This document shows, piece after piece, positions 26,509 to 35,392 of a DNA stretch of 64,000 nt. The stretch comes from Spirosoma validum. Lineage in GTDB: Bacteria > Bacteroidota > Bacteroidia > Cytophagales > Spirosomataceae. A program made the position numbers and the translations under genes. Each line of letters opens with the position of its first letter. Positions within the stretch are counted from its first letter, which is position 1. The stretch covers positions 806,001 to 870,000 of the forward strand of contig NZ_JACXAA010000002.1 in NCBI RefSeq assembly GCF_014699035.1. The letters run 5' to 3'. The notes beneath the pieces are model-generated. The model was not told the DNA's origin and searched no databases. It was given only the letters and a program-made list of their open reading frames with translations.

Positions 26509-27570
26509 ATGAAAAAGGCTTTAGTAATCAGTGGAGGAGGGTGCAAAGGTGCTTATGCTGTAGGCGTACTTAATTTTCTGAAAAGCAGGCCCAATTTTTT
26601 TGCTGACGGTCGCTTTTCGTTCGACATTTACTTCGGTACCAGCACGGGTGCGTTGATCGTGCCACTGGCATCCATAGGTGACATGGACCAGCTCCTGAAA
26701 TTCTACCTACCAACCAGCGCACCGAATCTGGTGGTTATGCAGGACGTCATGGGATTGTTCGGCACCGGGCATTTGTTCAACAGTTTCAATCTGGATTCGT
26801 TGGTTGATGCTGTTTTTAACAACACTCGTTTTAATCAGATTATTGGGTCAGGCAAACAGATTGGTGTTGCTGCCGTTTGTCTGCAAACCGGCGAATTACG
26901 GATGTTCAACACGCAACCATTAGCCGCCAATCCTCCTCATTACACGACCCAACGAATTATCAATCGGAATGATTTTGTCGACGCTGTACTCGCATCGGCT
27001 CACCAGCCTTTCTTTTTTAATCCGGTAAAAATACGGTCAGCTCCCGCTGATCCACCGCGTCACTACGTAGACGGTGGCGTTCGAGAGTACGCGGCTATTC
27101 AGGTTGCTCTGGATGCAGGAGCCGAAGAAATACTGGCCATTCTTCTCTCGCCAGAAACACCGGACTCCGCGAATGAGTTGAAATCGACGGATTTGATAAG
27201 CGTATTACAACGTACGATCGACATATTTTCGGATGATGTAAACCTAAATGACGTACGCGTGCCAGATATAGTCAGCAGAGGAACGGACTATTTTTTAGCC
27301 GTACGTGAAGCGATGGTTGAGGCTGGCCTGCCTGATTCACAGATCAATCGTATCCTTAATCCACCCAACCACGCAAACCCGTTTCAAGGACTTGCAGCGA
27401 GTCGGATTCATATTATACGACCGAAACTACCGTTGGGGGGCGGCCCCGGTGGGTTACGTTTCGACCCTGTCGAAATGAAAAGCATGTTCGATCGTGGCGA
27501 AGCGGACGCCAGAAGCTATTTTTCTACCCTAGATGCCAACCAGGGCGTACCTCCTGTTGTGCTTACTTAG
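26509..27570 (+). CDS. Patatin-like phospholipase
   Basis: 353 aa. Patatin fold with all active-site parts: oxyanion hole SGGGCKGAYAVG (residues 8-19), nucleophile elbow GTSTG (Ser45), and the dyad Asp in YVDGGVREYAA (Asp188). No signal peptide, so probably cytoplasmic or membrane-associated. Such enzymes hydrolyse acyl chains of phospholipids or lipid esters. The C-terminal third (after residue about 270) is Pro/Gly-rich (PKLPLGGGPGGLRFDP) and not part of the catalytic domain. It lies 10 bp after a small barrel-like protein gene and is convergent with trpS. Family is certain; lipid substrate is not. Confidence 0.88.
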   Translation: MKKALVISGGGCKGAYAVGVLNFLKSRPNFFADGRFSFDIYFGTSTGALIVPLASIGDMDQLLKFYLPTSAPNLVVMQDVMGLFGTGHLFNSFNLDSLVDAVFNNTRFNQIIGSGKQIGVAAVCLQTGELRMFNTQPLAANPPHYTTQRIINRNDFVDAVLASAHQPFFFNPVKIRSAPADPPRHYVDGGVREYAAIQVALDAGAEEILAILLSPETPDSANELKSTDLISVLQRTIDIFSDDVNLNDVRVPDIVSRGTDYFLAVREAMVEAGLPDSQINRILNPPNHANPFQGLAASRIHIIRPKLPLGGGPGGLRFDPVEMKSMFDRGEADARSYFSTLDANQGVPPVVLT

Positions 27571-27598
27571 CACGATTTTTAGTAACGTAATAGCTCTA

Positions 27599-28576
27599 TT
27601 AATTAAAACCTAGTTTCTCCCGCACCCGCGCAATCGTTCGGCCAGCAATGATCCGCGCTTTTGCTTCACCAGCCTGTAGCTCGGCTTCGAGGGCATTAGG
27701 GTTGGTCATGTAATACGTATATCGCTCTCGTTCGGTAGCAAACTGCGCCAGAAGAAGTTCGTAGAATGCTTTTTTTGCCGTACCGTACCCGTAATTTCCT
27801 CCTTCGTATAACCGGCGCATTTCCTGTACCTGCTCATTCGACGCCAGCAATGAATACAACTGGAACGTAATATCCGTGTCTGGATTCTTAGGTTCTTCGA
27901 GTGGTGTTGAGTCCGATTTGATTTTCTTAATTACTTTCCATAGCTCGTTTTCGGGTAGGAAAATATCAATGTAATTGTTGTAGGACTTGCTCATTTTTGC
28001 CCCGTCGATGCCGGGAATGGTCATCAGTCGGTCATCGATGCGGGCTTCGGGCAATACAAAAACGTCTTCCTCATACTGCCGATTAAACGCGCTGGCAATG
28101 TCGCGCGTCATTTCGATATGTTGCCGCTGATCTTTCCCGACGGGAATAATTTCAGCGTCATACAGCAAAATATCAGCTGCCTGCAACACTGGATACACAA
28201 ACAAACCCGTATTGACCGGGCCACTGGACCGTTCCGACTTTTCCTTAAACGACGTAGCGTTATTGAGCATCGGTATGGGCGTGAAGCAACTCAGATGCCA
28301 GGCCAGTTCGGTATGCTCGGCCACGCGCGATTGCCGCCAGAATGTGTTTTTCTGGGTGTCTAATCCAAAGGCCAGCCACGTAGCGGCTACCGCCCGCGTG
28401 AACTCCCGGCGCGTCGGACCGTCCTTGATAGTGGTTAAGGAATGAAGATCCGCAATGAATAAAAACGACTCGTTATCAGCTTGTTTTGATAATTCAATAG
28501 CGGGCTTGATGGCGCCTAGAATATTGCCTAAATGCGGCCGGCCGCTGGATTGAATACCGGTTAAGATTCGTGACAT
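27599..28576 (-). CDS. trpS: Tryptophanyl-tRNA synthetase
   Basis: 325 aa, the usual length for bacterial TrpRS. The class I signatures are visible: the HIGH-equivalent PHLGN near residues 14-18 (GIQSSGRPHLGNILGAI) and the KMSKS loop in GAKMSKSYNNYI. AVLQAADILLYDAEIIPVGKDQRQHIEMTRDIA is the tryptophan/ATP pocket region. It charges tRNA-Trp in the cytoplasm. The only copy in this window; convergent with the patatin gene. Upstream (28585-28655) is a long purine/pyrimidine inverted repeat that separates it from maeB. Confident. Confidence 0.97.
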   Translation of the reverse strand: MSRILTGIQSSGRPHLGNILGAIKPAIELSKQADNESFLFIADLHSLTTIKDGPTRREFTRAVAATWLAFGLDTQKNTFWRQSRVAEHTELAWHLSCFTPIPMLNNATSFKEKSERSSGPVNTGLFVYPVLQAADILLYDAEIIPVGKDQRQHIEMTRDIASAFNRQYEEDVFVLPEARIDDRLMTIPGIDGAKMSKSYNNYIDIFLPENELWKVIKKIKSDSTPLEEPKNPDTDITFQLYSLLASNEQVQEMRRLYEGGNYGYGTAKKAFYELLLAQFATERERYTYYMTNPNALEAELQAGEAKARIIAGRTIARVREKLGFN

Positions 28577-28584
28577 ATTATTAG

Positions 28585-28655
28585 GGGAGTAAGGGGAAGA
28601 GAGGGGGGAAAGGGACTAGGGATATACCCTTTCCTCCCTCTCTTCCCCTTATCCC
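28585..28655. repeat. 29-bp purine/pyrimidine inverted repeat between maeB and trpS
   Basis: Arm 28585-28614 (almost only G and A) pairs with 28627-28655 (almost only C and T) with one mismatch and one bulge. It begins about 9 nt upstream of the trpS start codon and ends about 15 nt after the maeB stop. It could be a terminator of maeB or a fold in the trpS leader. Confidence 0.8.
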
Positions 28656-28670
28656 TTTTCTCCTTTTTTG

Positions 28671-30938
28671 TTATTTTCCTTGCGCTTCGACTACTGCGAT
28701 GGCGACCATATTAACAATCTCGCGTTCGGATGAGCCTAGTTGCAATACGTAGACGGGTTTACGGATGCCCAGCAGAATAGGCCCGATAGCATCGAAACCA
28801 GCCGCTTCACGCATGAGGTTGTACGCAATGTTGGCTGCCGATAAATTGGGGAAAATGAGCGTATTAGCACCCTCCCCAACTAACTTGCTAAAGGGGTGAT
28901 TCTCCTGAAGTAACTCCGTGTCGAAAGCCAAATGCGCCTGAATTTCGCCATCGACGATCATGTCGGGATGCTTTTGTTGAAGAATCTCGACCGCGCGGTT
29001 CATTTTTCCGGCATCTTCACCCTGGGCACTTCCAAAGTTTGAGTACGTAACTAAGGCGATACGTGGTTTGACATTGAATCGCTCAATGGTTTGTGCCGTC
29101 AATTCGGTTATCTCGACGATTTCTTCGGCCGTCGGATTGAAATTAACCGTTGTGTCGGAGAAAAAGAGCGGTCCTCGTTTGGTCAATAGAATATACATCC
29201 CGGCCACTTTCTTCACGCCCGGCTCTTTGCCAATAATCTGCAAAGCAGGGCGAATCGTGTCAGGATAGCTGCGGGTCAGGCCAGAAATCAGCGCATCAGC
29301 TTCGCCCGTTTCGACCATCATAGCTCCGAAGTAGTTGCGAATATTCATCGTTTTTCGCGCTTCGGCTGGGTTAACACCTTTCCGCTTTCGTTTCTCGAAA
29401 TACAAATCACCGAAGCGTTGAACCAGTTCGTCCTGCTCGGGTGAACGTGGATCAAGAATCGGAATGTGCCCCAGGTCAAGACTATTATCCTGGATGAGCT
29501 GCTGAATTTTTGCCTTTTCGCCTAATAGAATTGGATAGGCAATGCCTTCATCACGAACCTGTTGCGCGGCTTTCAGTACTTTCAAATTTTCAGCATCCGC
29601 AAAGACAACCCGCTTCGGATTTGCTTTCGCTTTCGACAAAATAACCCGCGAAATCTGGTTATCCTGCCCCAGTCGTCGGGCTAGTTGCTGTTCGTAGGCA
29701 TCCCAGTCGGTTATTGGCTGTCGTGCGACGCCCGATTCTATGGCGGCCCTGGCGACTGCTGGCGCCACGGTTACAAGCAAGCGGGGATCAACCGGTTTAG
29801 GCAGAATGTACGAACGTCCGAATATCATGTTCGATTCACCGTATGCCAGATTGACCAGATCGGGGACGGGCTTCTTCGCCAGTTCGGCTAGCGCATACGT
29901 AGCGGCCAGCTTCATCGCTTCGTTGATCTCGGTAGCGCGTACATCTAACGCGCCCCGAAAAATGTAGGGAAAACCCAGTACGTTATTGACTTGGTTCGGA
30001 TAGTCTGAACGCCCCGTTGCCATAATGATGTCAGTCCGGGCGGCCATGGCATCGTCGTAACTGATCTCAGGATTTGGATTGGCCATCGCAAAGACAATTG
30101 CATCCTTCGCCATCGACCGGATAAGATCCTGACTAACGATATTTCCTTTTGATAAACCGACAAATACATCGGCCCCGGCAAAGGCATCAGCCAGCGACTT
30201 TATTGGTCGTGACGTAGCAAATGGGCGCATCATGTCATTCAGATCCGTTCGATCCGATGTTAAGGGTCCGTTGACATCGAACATCACCATGTTTTCGTGC
30301 CTGGCACCAAGTGCTACGTACTGACGAGCGCACGAAATGGCAGCTGCTCCGGCGCCCAGAATCACAAACTGAGCTGTTTCAATGGATTTATGTACCAGTT
30401 CGAGTGCGTTGAGAAGGGCCGCTCCGCTTACGATGGCCGTGCCATGCTGGTCGTCGTGCATGATCGGAATGTTCATCTCACGCTTAAGCCGTTCTTCTAT
30501 CTCGAAACATTCAGGCGCTTTGATGTCTTCGAGGTTCACCCCGCCAAACGTTGGCTCGAGAATCTTGACCGTTCTGACGAATTCGTCAATATTCTTGGTA
30601 TTCAATTCAATATCAAATACGTCGATATCGGAATAGATCTTGAACAGCAGGCCTTTTCCTTCCATAACGGGCTTGCTGGCTAACGCGCCAATGTCGCCCA
30701 GACCCAGCACCGCCGTACCGTTGCTGATAACGGCTACGAGATTACCTTTCGTCGTATACTTAAAGGCATCGTCGGGGTTGGCTTCAATAGCCAGACAGGG
30801 TTCCGCTACGCCGGGTGAATAGGCTAGAGAAAGGTCGCGCTGTGTATTGTATTCCTTGGAAGGAATGACTTCGAGCTTGCCCGGACGCCCTTTGGCGTGG
30901 TAATCAAGAGCATCTTCGCGCCGTATTTTCTGAATCAT
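28671..30938 (-). CDS. maeB: NADP-dependent malic enzyme with phosphotransacetylase-like domain
   Basis: 755 aa, the length of MaeB-type hybrid malic enzymes. The N-terminal malic domain has [21 protein letters not shown] and [20 protein letters not shown]; the NAD(P)-binding Rossmann motif is [18 protein letters not shown]. From about residue 430 a phosphate acetyl/butyryltransferase-like domain follows ([38 protein letters not shown]), which in this class is thought to be regulatory. It converts malate to pyruvate and CO2 and supplies NADPH. Monocistronic, with a perfect -7 box at 30980-30987. Firm call. Confidence 0.96.
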   Translation of the reverse strand: MIQKIRREDALDYHAKGRPGKLEVIPSKEYNTQRDLSLAYSPGVAEPCLAIEANPDDAFKYTTKGNLVAVISNGTAVLGLGDIGALASKPVMEGKGLLFKIYSDIDVFDIELNTKNIDEFVRTVKILEPTFGGVNLEDIKAPECFEIEERLKREMNIPIMHDDQHGTAIVSGAALLNALELVHKSIETAQFVILGAGAAAISCARQYVALGARHENMVMFDVNGPLTSDRTDLNDMMRPFATSRPIKSLADAFAGADVFVGLSKGNIVSQDLIRSMAKDAIVFAMANPNPEISYDDAMAARTDIIMATGRSDYPNQVNNVLGFPYIFRGALDVRATEINEAMKLAATYALAELAKKPVPDLVNLAYGESNMIFGRSYILPKPVDPRLLVTVAPAVARAAIESGVARQPITDWDAYEQQLARRLGQDNQISRVILSKAKANPKRVVFADAENLKVLKAAQQVRDEGIAYPILLGEKAKIQQLIQDNSLDLGHIPILDPRSPEQDELVQRFGDLYFEKRKRKGVNPAEARKTMNIRNYFGAMMVETGEADALISGLTRSYPDTIRPALQIIGKEPGVKKVAGMYILLTKRGPLFFSDTTVNFNPTAEEIVEITELTAQTIERFNVKPRIALVTYSNFGSAQGEDAGKMNRAVEILQQKHPDMIVDGEIQAHLAFDTELLQENHPFSKLVGEGANTLIFPNLSAANIAYNLMREAAGFDAIGPILLGIRKPVYVLQLGSSEREIVNMVAIAVVEAQGK

Positions 30939-30979
30939 ACTGATGTTGTTGATGATGTTTTATCTCAACGATTGGGTGG

Positions 30980-30987
30980 CAAAGGTA
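30980..30987 (-). promoter_or_regulatory. -7 box TACCTTTG of maeB promoter
   Basis: On the minus strand the sequence reads TACCTTTG, a perfect match to TAnnTTTG, 41 nt upstream of the maeB start codon. No convincing -33 element was seen at the usual distance. Confidence 0.55.
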
Positions 30988-31011
30988 CAGAAAAAGTAGG
31001 CGGGGTGGGGG

Positions 31012-32040
31012 TTATTCGGCTCGAAGAATCTGGTGCCTGTCAATATAAGCCCAACCCGTCCAGCAGAATAAAAGCAGGAAACCAAGCAGAATGGTACGTA
31101 GAGTAGGGTTTGTGCGGGTCGACTCCTGAACGGGCATAGTAGCTTGAAGCTGAACCGAATCCGCCTGATTGACGCCAAAAACCAGAATCTGTTTGTAATC
31201 GCTGTACTTATCCCCAAAGGTAAGCGGTTCAGTCTTTGCTACTTTTTTTCGGTAATCACTTTCCCGAATGAGCAACGTAATGGGATAGTTGGGCGCGATG
31301 GTAGATTTTAACCCGTCCAGACGTGTGTTAAAATTGCGACGGGATATATAAAACGAAAGGGCCGGATAGGTACGTAGTGAAATAACTACGCCTTTGAGAA
31401 AACCTTTGGGCCGGTCTTCGCTGACCCGATCGACAATAGCTGTGAACGTAGTAAGGCGAGCCGGGTTTGATGTAACTGGATTATGGGCGATATACCCAAA
31501 AGCGATGTTTACTGAAATCAGAAGGGCTAATCCGCCGATAAGCCACCGAAATCGATTACGTTCGGCCAGGCTAAGCACTTTTCGATACGGAATCGGCTGA
31601 CCGTAGTGCGTAAATTGCTCTTTTAAATAGTTATACTCCTTGAATTCATTCGATCGAATAAAGAACCAGTTACCTTTCAGATAGACAGTTAATTCGTTGA
31701 ACGATTCTGCTCTGGAGAAATTATCACGTTCGTTATACGCCAGAATATCCGAGTATAAATAATGTCTTTCGTTGTGGCCAGTCTTCTTAATGATAAAGTC
31801 ATTCGTATTTAACTCAATTCGTGAAGTTATCCGGCCAAATTCGGCAAGCAGTCCTATCCAGAGAAAACTGGCTATCGAACACCACGTCAGTAATAAATTG
31901 AGATCGGGATAAGGCTGCCTGTAAACGGCTATCATAAACGGAATGAATACCGTTGACAAAAAAGCAAGCAATATGCCTAACCAACGTACATACCTATATT
32001 TCCGGCTGACTCTGAAGACTCCTTCGCGTTGACTAACCAT
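31012..32040 (-). CDS. Membrane protein of unknown function
   Basis: 342 aa. Predicted layout: two TM helices near the N-terminus (WLGILLAFLSTVFIPFMIAVY; LLLTWCSIASFLWIGLLAEF), then a soluble PH-like region of about 85 residues (RIELNTNDFIIKKTGHNERH, WFFIRSNEFKEY), a third helix (WLIGGLALLISVNIAFGYIA), a second soluble stretch rich in basic residues, and a final helix near the C-terminus (ILLGFLLLFCWTGWAYI). The pattern resembles bacterial proteins with a membrane-anchored PH-like domain. It is monocistronic, lies between maeB and the PIN cassette, and has no obvious partner. No function can be assigned. Confidence 0.7.
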   Translation of the reverse strand: MVSQREGVFRVSRKYRYVRWLGILLAFLSTVFIPFMIAVYRQPYPDLNLLLTWCSIASFLWIGLLAEFGRITSRIELNTNDFIIKKTGHNERHYLYSDILAYNERDNFSRAESFNELTVYLKGNWFFIRSNEFKEYNYLKEQFTHYGQPIPYRKVLSLAERNRFRWLIGGLALLISVNIAFGYIAHNPVTSNPARLTTFTAIVDRVSEDRPKGFLKGVVISLRTYPALSFYISRRNFNTRLDGLKSTIAPNYPITLLIRESDYRKKVAKTEPLTFGDKYSDYKQILVFGVNQADSVQLQATMPVQESTRTNPTLRTILLGFLLLFCWTGWAYIDRHQILRAE

Positions 32041-32101
32041 AAGACCACCTGTTCGTTTTCTTGAAAAAAGACAAGCCTCTGGTTTCTACCCACTGAACAC
32101 G

Positions 32102-32150
32102 GCAATCGTCAGCCGACTCACGCACACCAGCTTTTCCTGTTCGTCAGTGA
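32102..32150 (-). repeat. 49-bp direct repeat, copy A: displaced thioesterase gene end
   Basis: 48 of 49 bases match 32921-32969 inside the thioesterase gene, in the same orientation. Read on the minus strand it encodes TDEQEKLVCVSRLTIA and then continues in frame to VFSG and a stop (TAG), an alternative end to the thioesterase. It has no start and begins just after the PIN gene, so it is a gene remnant. The two copies flank the toxin-antitoxin pair. Confidence 0.85.
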
Positions 32151-32168
32151 CAAATAGCATCCTTCACA

Positions 32169-32579
32169 TTAACTGTTTAAAATCCGGTGAAACTCGTCCA
32201 AGCTAACTACGTTGATCTTAGGAAAATCAATCTCCCTGAGCACATCGAAATGTTTATCTTCGGTTATCAAATAGTCTGCCCCCGCGGCAAATGCGCAGTC
32301 AGAAAACTTATTATCGTCGGGATCGACTGTGAGCAGCCACCAAAAGAATGATACGTTAATTTGCTCCACAAAAGGCGAGTTTATTATTGCCTCCAATACG
32401 TTGTCAGCAACAGAGCGTCTGCGGAAACCCCACTCAATAATTTCGTCGTACTCTTCTAAAATATCTGTTGTAACACACAGCGTAAATTGTCCAGAGAAAA
32501 TAGCTTGATATAGCCAGTGGGAGGTTGATTTCGGTGATATGGAACTGAGTAGCTGATTGGTGTCAATAACTACTCTCAT
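32169..32579 (-). CDS. PIN-domain putative toxin
   Basis: 136 aa, the full length of a PIN domain. Acidic residues expected to hold Mg/Mn are visible: Asp6 in VVIDTNQLLSS, the Glu in ILEEYDEIIEW, and the Asp cluster in DPDDNKFSDCAFAAGADYLITEDKHF. Proteins of this type (COG1569-like) are RNases and usually the toxin of VapBC-style pairs. Its start overlaps the stop of the small upstream gene by 4 nt (ATGA), the usual antitoxin-toxin coupling. The pair is bounded by 49-bp direct repeats copied from the neighbouring thioesterase gene, so it looks like an inserted cassette. Confidence 0.88.
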   Translation of the reverse strand: MRVVIDTNQLLSSISPKSTSHWLYQAIFSGQFTLCVTTDILEEYDEIIEWGFRRRSVADNVLEAIINSPFVEQINVSFFWWLLTVDPDDNKFSDCAFAAGADYLITEDKHFDVLREIDFPKINVVSLDEFHRILNS

Positions 32580-32824
32580 GACTGCGTATGACCTTTCTGA
32601 CGTACTTTATAAGCCGTTCGTAAATGGGTTTGTCGCCACTCGGTCATTTTCTCTTCTGTTAAACCCTCTTCTTCCCACACGTCATCAGCAAGATTTGCCG
32701 CTTTCTGGGCAAAATAGTTGGATAGCATAGTTTTAATTTCCTTCAGATCTTCGTCAGGAACGTTACGGGAAAACACCTTCAGTAATTCTAACTGAAGGTT
32801 AGAAAGTGGAGGACTGGCTTGCAT
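32576..32824 (-). CDS. Putative antitoxin partner of PIN protein
   Basis: 82 aa from the ATG at 32824 (MQASPPLSNLQLELLKVFSR); an upstream in-frame ATG at about 32875 would add 17 residues of less typical sequence. Mostly helical and acidic: VFSRNVPDEDLKEIKTMLSN, then a short segment DVWEEEGLTEEKMTEWRQTH that resembles the C-terminal toxin-binding tails of small antitoxins. No clear DNA-binding motif recognised. Its stop overlaps the PIN gene start by 4 nt. Antitoxin role is inferred from size, overlap and partner; the family resembles proteins annotated only as hypothetical next to COG1569 PIN genes. Confidence 0.75.
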   Translation of the reverse strand: MQASPPLSNLQLELLKVFSRNVPDEDLKEIKTMLSNYFAQKAANLADDVWEEEGLTEEKMTEWRQTHLRTAYKVRQKGHTQS

Positions 32825-32901
32825 AAAACTATTGATCGATGAGTAGGCAAATTTAATCAATCTGAACGGATTCATTCAGGCTTTTCGCATGAACGTAACG
32901 C

Positions 32902-33321
32902 TCATTGTACACCAATAACAGCAATCGTCAGCCGACTCACGCACACCAGTTTTTCCTGTTCGTCAGTGATGCGAATGTCCCATACGTGCGTCGTGCGACC
33001 AACGTGAATGGGCGTGCAGCGGCCATATACCCAGCCACTACGTACTGAGCGAATATGATTGGCATTAATTTCCAGACCCACCGCTCGTTGCGTATCGGGG
33101 TTATCCAGCAGCATCCAGGACGCTACGCTGCCTAGTGTTTCGGCCAGCACAACCGAGGCACCTCCGTGCAGAATCCCAAATGGCTGATGCGTGCGTTTAT
33201 CAACGGGCATTCGCGCAATCAGGTAGCCTTCGCCCGCTTCGATAAACTCAATGCCGAGGTGTTTGCTAATGGAGTCAAGATGAATAAAGGGAAGAGTGGT
33301 CAGGTCGAAGCCAGCTTTCAT
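32902..33321 (-). CDS. Hotdog-fold acyl-CoA thioesterase (PaaI/YdiI-like)
   Basis: 139 aa. Single hotdog domain with the motif FGILHGGASVVLAETLGS, in which the Glu is the expected catalytic base, and the CoA-site strand GRTTHVWDIRITDEQ. The N-terminus LPFIHLDSISKHLGIEFIEA matches thioesterases that hydrolyse 1,4-dihydroxy-2-naphthoyl-CoA or other aryl-CoA esters (menaquinone pathway). No other menaquinone gene lies next to it, so the substrate is open. Its last 16 conserved residues lie in a 49-bp repeat; the final VIGVQ differs from the VFSG encoded by the second copy, so the present 3' end may have been supplied by the inserted cassette. Confidence 0.87.
   Translation of the reverse strand: MKAGFDLTTLPFIHLDSISKHLGIEFIEAGEGYLIARMPVDKRTHQPFGILHGGASVVLAETLGSVASWMLLDNPDTQRAVGLEINANHIRSVRSGWVYGRCTPIHVGRTTHVWDIRITDEQEKLVCVSRLTIAVIGVQ
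32921..32969 (-). repeat. 49-bp direct repeat, copy B (within thioesterase gene)
   Basis: Matches copy A at 32102-32150 with a single C/T difference, same orientation, 819 bp apart. It lies in the last part of the thioesterase coding sequence, close to the stop codon. The pair brackets about 770 bp holding only the PIN toxin and its partner. Confidence 0.85.
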
Positions 33322-33465
33322 CGGTTATCGGGGATAATACGTTAAAAAATCTATCCTGTTCCAGCTTACCGGTTTTATGATCAATCGGGTAAACCAGACT
33401 GCCGAAAGGTAAAACAACAGACATGGAATCTGTAACCCAGAACAGGTAGATAAAGCGTTTTTGTG

Positions 33466-33473
33466 TAATTTTG
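33466..33473 (+). promoter_or_regulatory. -7 box TAATTTTG of histidine phosphatase promoter
   Basis: Perfect TAnnTTTG match. With this box, transcription should start near 33480, which is downstream of an in-frame TTG at 33461; translation therefore probably starts at the later TTG at 33518. A clear -33 element is not seen. Confidence 0.5.
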
Positions 33474-33517
33474 CGCTTCAATTTTCAAAAAAAACGTCAA
33501 TAGACAACGTACTACGC

Positions 33518-34153
33518 TTGACACAAAAAACAATTTATCTGATTCGTCACGGCGAAACCGACTTCAACCGGCGGGGAGTGGTGCAGGGCAGTGGCGTTGA
33601 TTCAGACCTCAACGAAATGGGCAGGGCGCAGGCCATGGCGTTTTTTCAGGCTTATCAGCATGTTCCCTTCAGGAAAATCTACATCTCAGGATTGAAGCGG
33701 ACATACCAAACGGTTGAGTCGTTTATTGAACTGGGGCTGCCTTACGAAAAACTGACTGGCCTCAACGAGATTAGCTGGGGTGTTATGGAAGGAAAGGCGC
33801 CAGGCAATCTGGAAAATGAATACTACCGCGATCTGATTGAAGCCTGGGCGTCGGGTAATACGGCCCGCACAACCGACGGGGGTGAAAGTCCTGAGCAGGT
33901 TGCCGCTCGCCAGAAGGAAGCCATTGATGTTATCCTTTCTCATCCTGAAGAAGACATCATACTAATCGCAATGCATGGGCGTGCCATCCGTATTCTGCTC
34001 TGTTGGCTGATCGGTCAGCCGCTCTCGACTATGGATCAGTTTGAGCATAGCAATCTCTGTCTGTATAAACTTCAGTACGACTACGATTCGAAAACATTTA
34101 CGATTGAATTAGCCAACGACACCGCTCATTTGTTATCATTGGCGATAGCGTAA
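33518..34153 (+). CDS. Histidine phosphatase family protein (phosphoglycerate mutase-like)
   Basis: About 211 aa from TTG 33518 (M/L-TQKTIYLIRHGETD). I chose this start because the putative -7 box at 33466-33473 lies inside the longer frame and because family members begin just before the catalytic motif. The phospho-His motif LIRHGETDFN, the Arg in SGLKRTYQTVESF, the acid Glu in EISWGVMEGK, and the second His in IALMHGRAI-like (LIAMHGRAIRILL) are all present. Cytoplasmic phosphatase or mutase; the substrate is not evident. A 17-bp purine/pyrimidine hairpin with a T-run follows the stop. Monocistronic, divergent from the thioesterase. Confidence 0.88.
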   Translation: MTQKTIYLIRHGETDFNRRGVVQGSGVDSDLNEMGRAQAMAFFQAYQHVPFRKIYISGLKRTYQTVESFIELGLPYEKLTGLNEISWGVMEGKAPGNLENEYYRDLIEAWASGNTARTTDGGESPEQVAARQKEAIDVILSHPEEDIILIAMHGRAIRILLCWLIGQPLSTMDQFEHSNLCLYKLQYDYDSKTFTIELANDTAHLLSLAIA

Positions 34154-34160
34154 TAAAGGC

Positions 34161-34221
34161 AGGAGGGAGGAAAGAAATAGAAGCGATTCTCTTCGGTTTC
34201 TTTCCTCCCTTCCTCCTTTTT
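34161..34221 (+). terminator. Probable terminator after histidine phosphatase gene
   Basis: Purine arm 34161-34177 pairs with pyrimidine arm 34197-34214 (one bulge), loop about 19 nt, followed by a run of T. It starts 7 nt after the stop codon. This is the best-formed + strand terminator in this region. Confidence 0.65.
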
Positions 34222-34303
34222 TTCCACTGGTGTAGTATCCAGAACTTTTGGCAAAGAATCCTGTATATTCGCTTATGGACTGGTAACTAGTAGGGAGTGT
34301 GCG

Positions 34304-35392
34304 ATGGAAATGTCAAAGCAGAAAATATATTGGTTTTGTCAGCTATTCGGCTGGTCGCTCCTGATTTTGGTGGAGTACCTGGCTTATGTGCTGGAATCCG
34401 GCTTTGATCCTGATGCCCTTTACTTAGCCATTGCCAATATTTTCCTCGGTATTACGCTGACGCATCTTTATCGGCTCATGATCCGGCGCTGGAACTGGGT
34501 GCGGTTGCCTTTTTTTCAATTAGCGCCCCGGGTCTTACTGTCCGTTTTTGTGTTGGCCCTGATCATGACGATGGTAAATATCCCTATCGACCGGCGGCTA
34601 TTTCCGCAATATTTCATCGAAGAACCCTGGCCTACGATCGGATATCTGCTTACCTGGGGAAAAAATATGCTTGCCTGGGTGCTCAGTTATACTGCCTACC
34701 ACTACGTTGAGGAAAATCGAAATGCTGAGATTGAGCGAATTTTGCTGAAAACAAGCATCCGCGAGACCGAAGCGAAAGTGTTGCGGTCGCAATTGAATCC
34801 TCACTTTGTTTTCAACGCGCTCAATAGTATTCGGGCGTTAGTTTTCGAAAACCCCACGAAGGCGCAGCAGGGCATTACCCAACTCTCCAACTTGTTGAGA
34901 AACTCCCTATTGGCTGATCGGCGCAAAACCGTCGAACTGCGTGAAGAAATAAAAACGGTAGAAGATTATTTAGCCCTTGAAAAAGTCCGCTATGAAGACC
35001 GGCTGACCTCATACATTGACATAGACGGCCGGACTCTTTTTTGGCAGGTGCCTCCGATGATGCTACAAACTCTGGTCGAAAACGCAATCAAACATGGCGT
35101 TTCTACCGCCGTTAAAGGCGGCTTTGTGGAAGTTCGGTCGAGTATTGTAGCGGATAAATTGCACATTCTGATCCGTAATACAGGCGTTTTGGGCGATAAG
35201 AAAGCATCAGGTGGATTTGGACTGGCGAACACCGCCCAGCGACTCGAACTACTGTATGGTCCGGAAGCCCAATTTCATATTTTTCAGGAAGATGGCACGC
35301 AGAACGACGGGCCGGTCGTCTGTGCCGATATTACCATTCCCGCCCAGTCGGAGGGGATATTCCGACGCGAAAAAGTTAAGAGTGTAGAGTGA
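34304..35392 (+). CDS. LytS/YehU-type sensor histidine kinase
   Basis: 362 aa. Four predicted TM helices in the first 140 residues (WFCQLFGWSLLILVEYLAYV; ALYLAIANIFLGITLTHLY; VLLSVFVLALIMTMVNIPI; MLAWVLSYTAYHYV), then a short coiled linker and the His_kinase domain: QLNPHFVFNALNSIRAL with phospho-acceptor His167, followed by an HATPase region (LVENAIKHGVS, GGFGLANTAQRLELLYG). No extra sensor domain, so the signal is probably felt within the membrane. It is followed after 62 bp by its LytTR response regulator. Signal and target genes unknown; the DUF3298-like lipoprotein gene downstream is a candidate target. Confidence 0.9.
   Translation: MEMSKQKIYWFCQLFGWSLLILVEYLAYVLESGFDPDALYLAIANIFLGITLTHLYRLMIRRWNWVRLPFFQLAPRVLLSVFVLALIMTMVNIPIDRRLFPQYFIEEPWPTIGYLLTWGKNMLAWVLSYTAYHYVEENRNAEIERILLKTSIRETEAKVLRSQLNPHFVFNALNSIRALVFENPTKAQQGITQLSNLLRNSLLADRRKTVELREEIKTVEDYLALEKVRYEDRLTSYIDIDGRTLFWQVPPMMLQTLVENAIKHGVSTAVKGGFVEVRSSIVADKLHILIRNTGVLGDKKASGGFGLANTAQRLELLYGPEAQFHIFQEDGTQNDGPVVCADITIPAQSEGIFRREKVKSVE

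Noticed and set aside
33275..33481. Minus-strand 68-codon frame upstream of the thioesterase
   Set aside because: It overlaps the thioesterase start by about 47 nt in another frame, and its own start would sit on the divergent phosphatase promoter. The peptide (VLPFGSLVYPIDHKTGKLEQ) looks protein-like, so I cannot fully exclude it, but support is too weak to list it.
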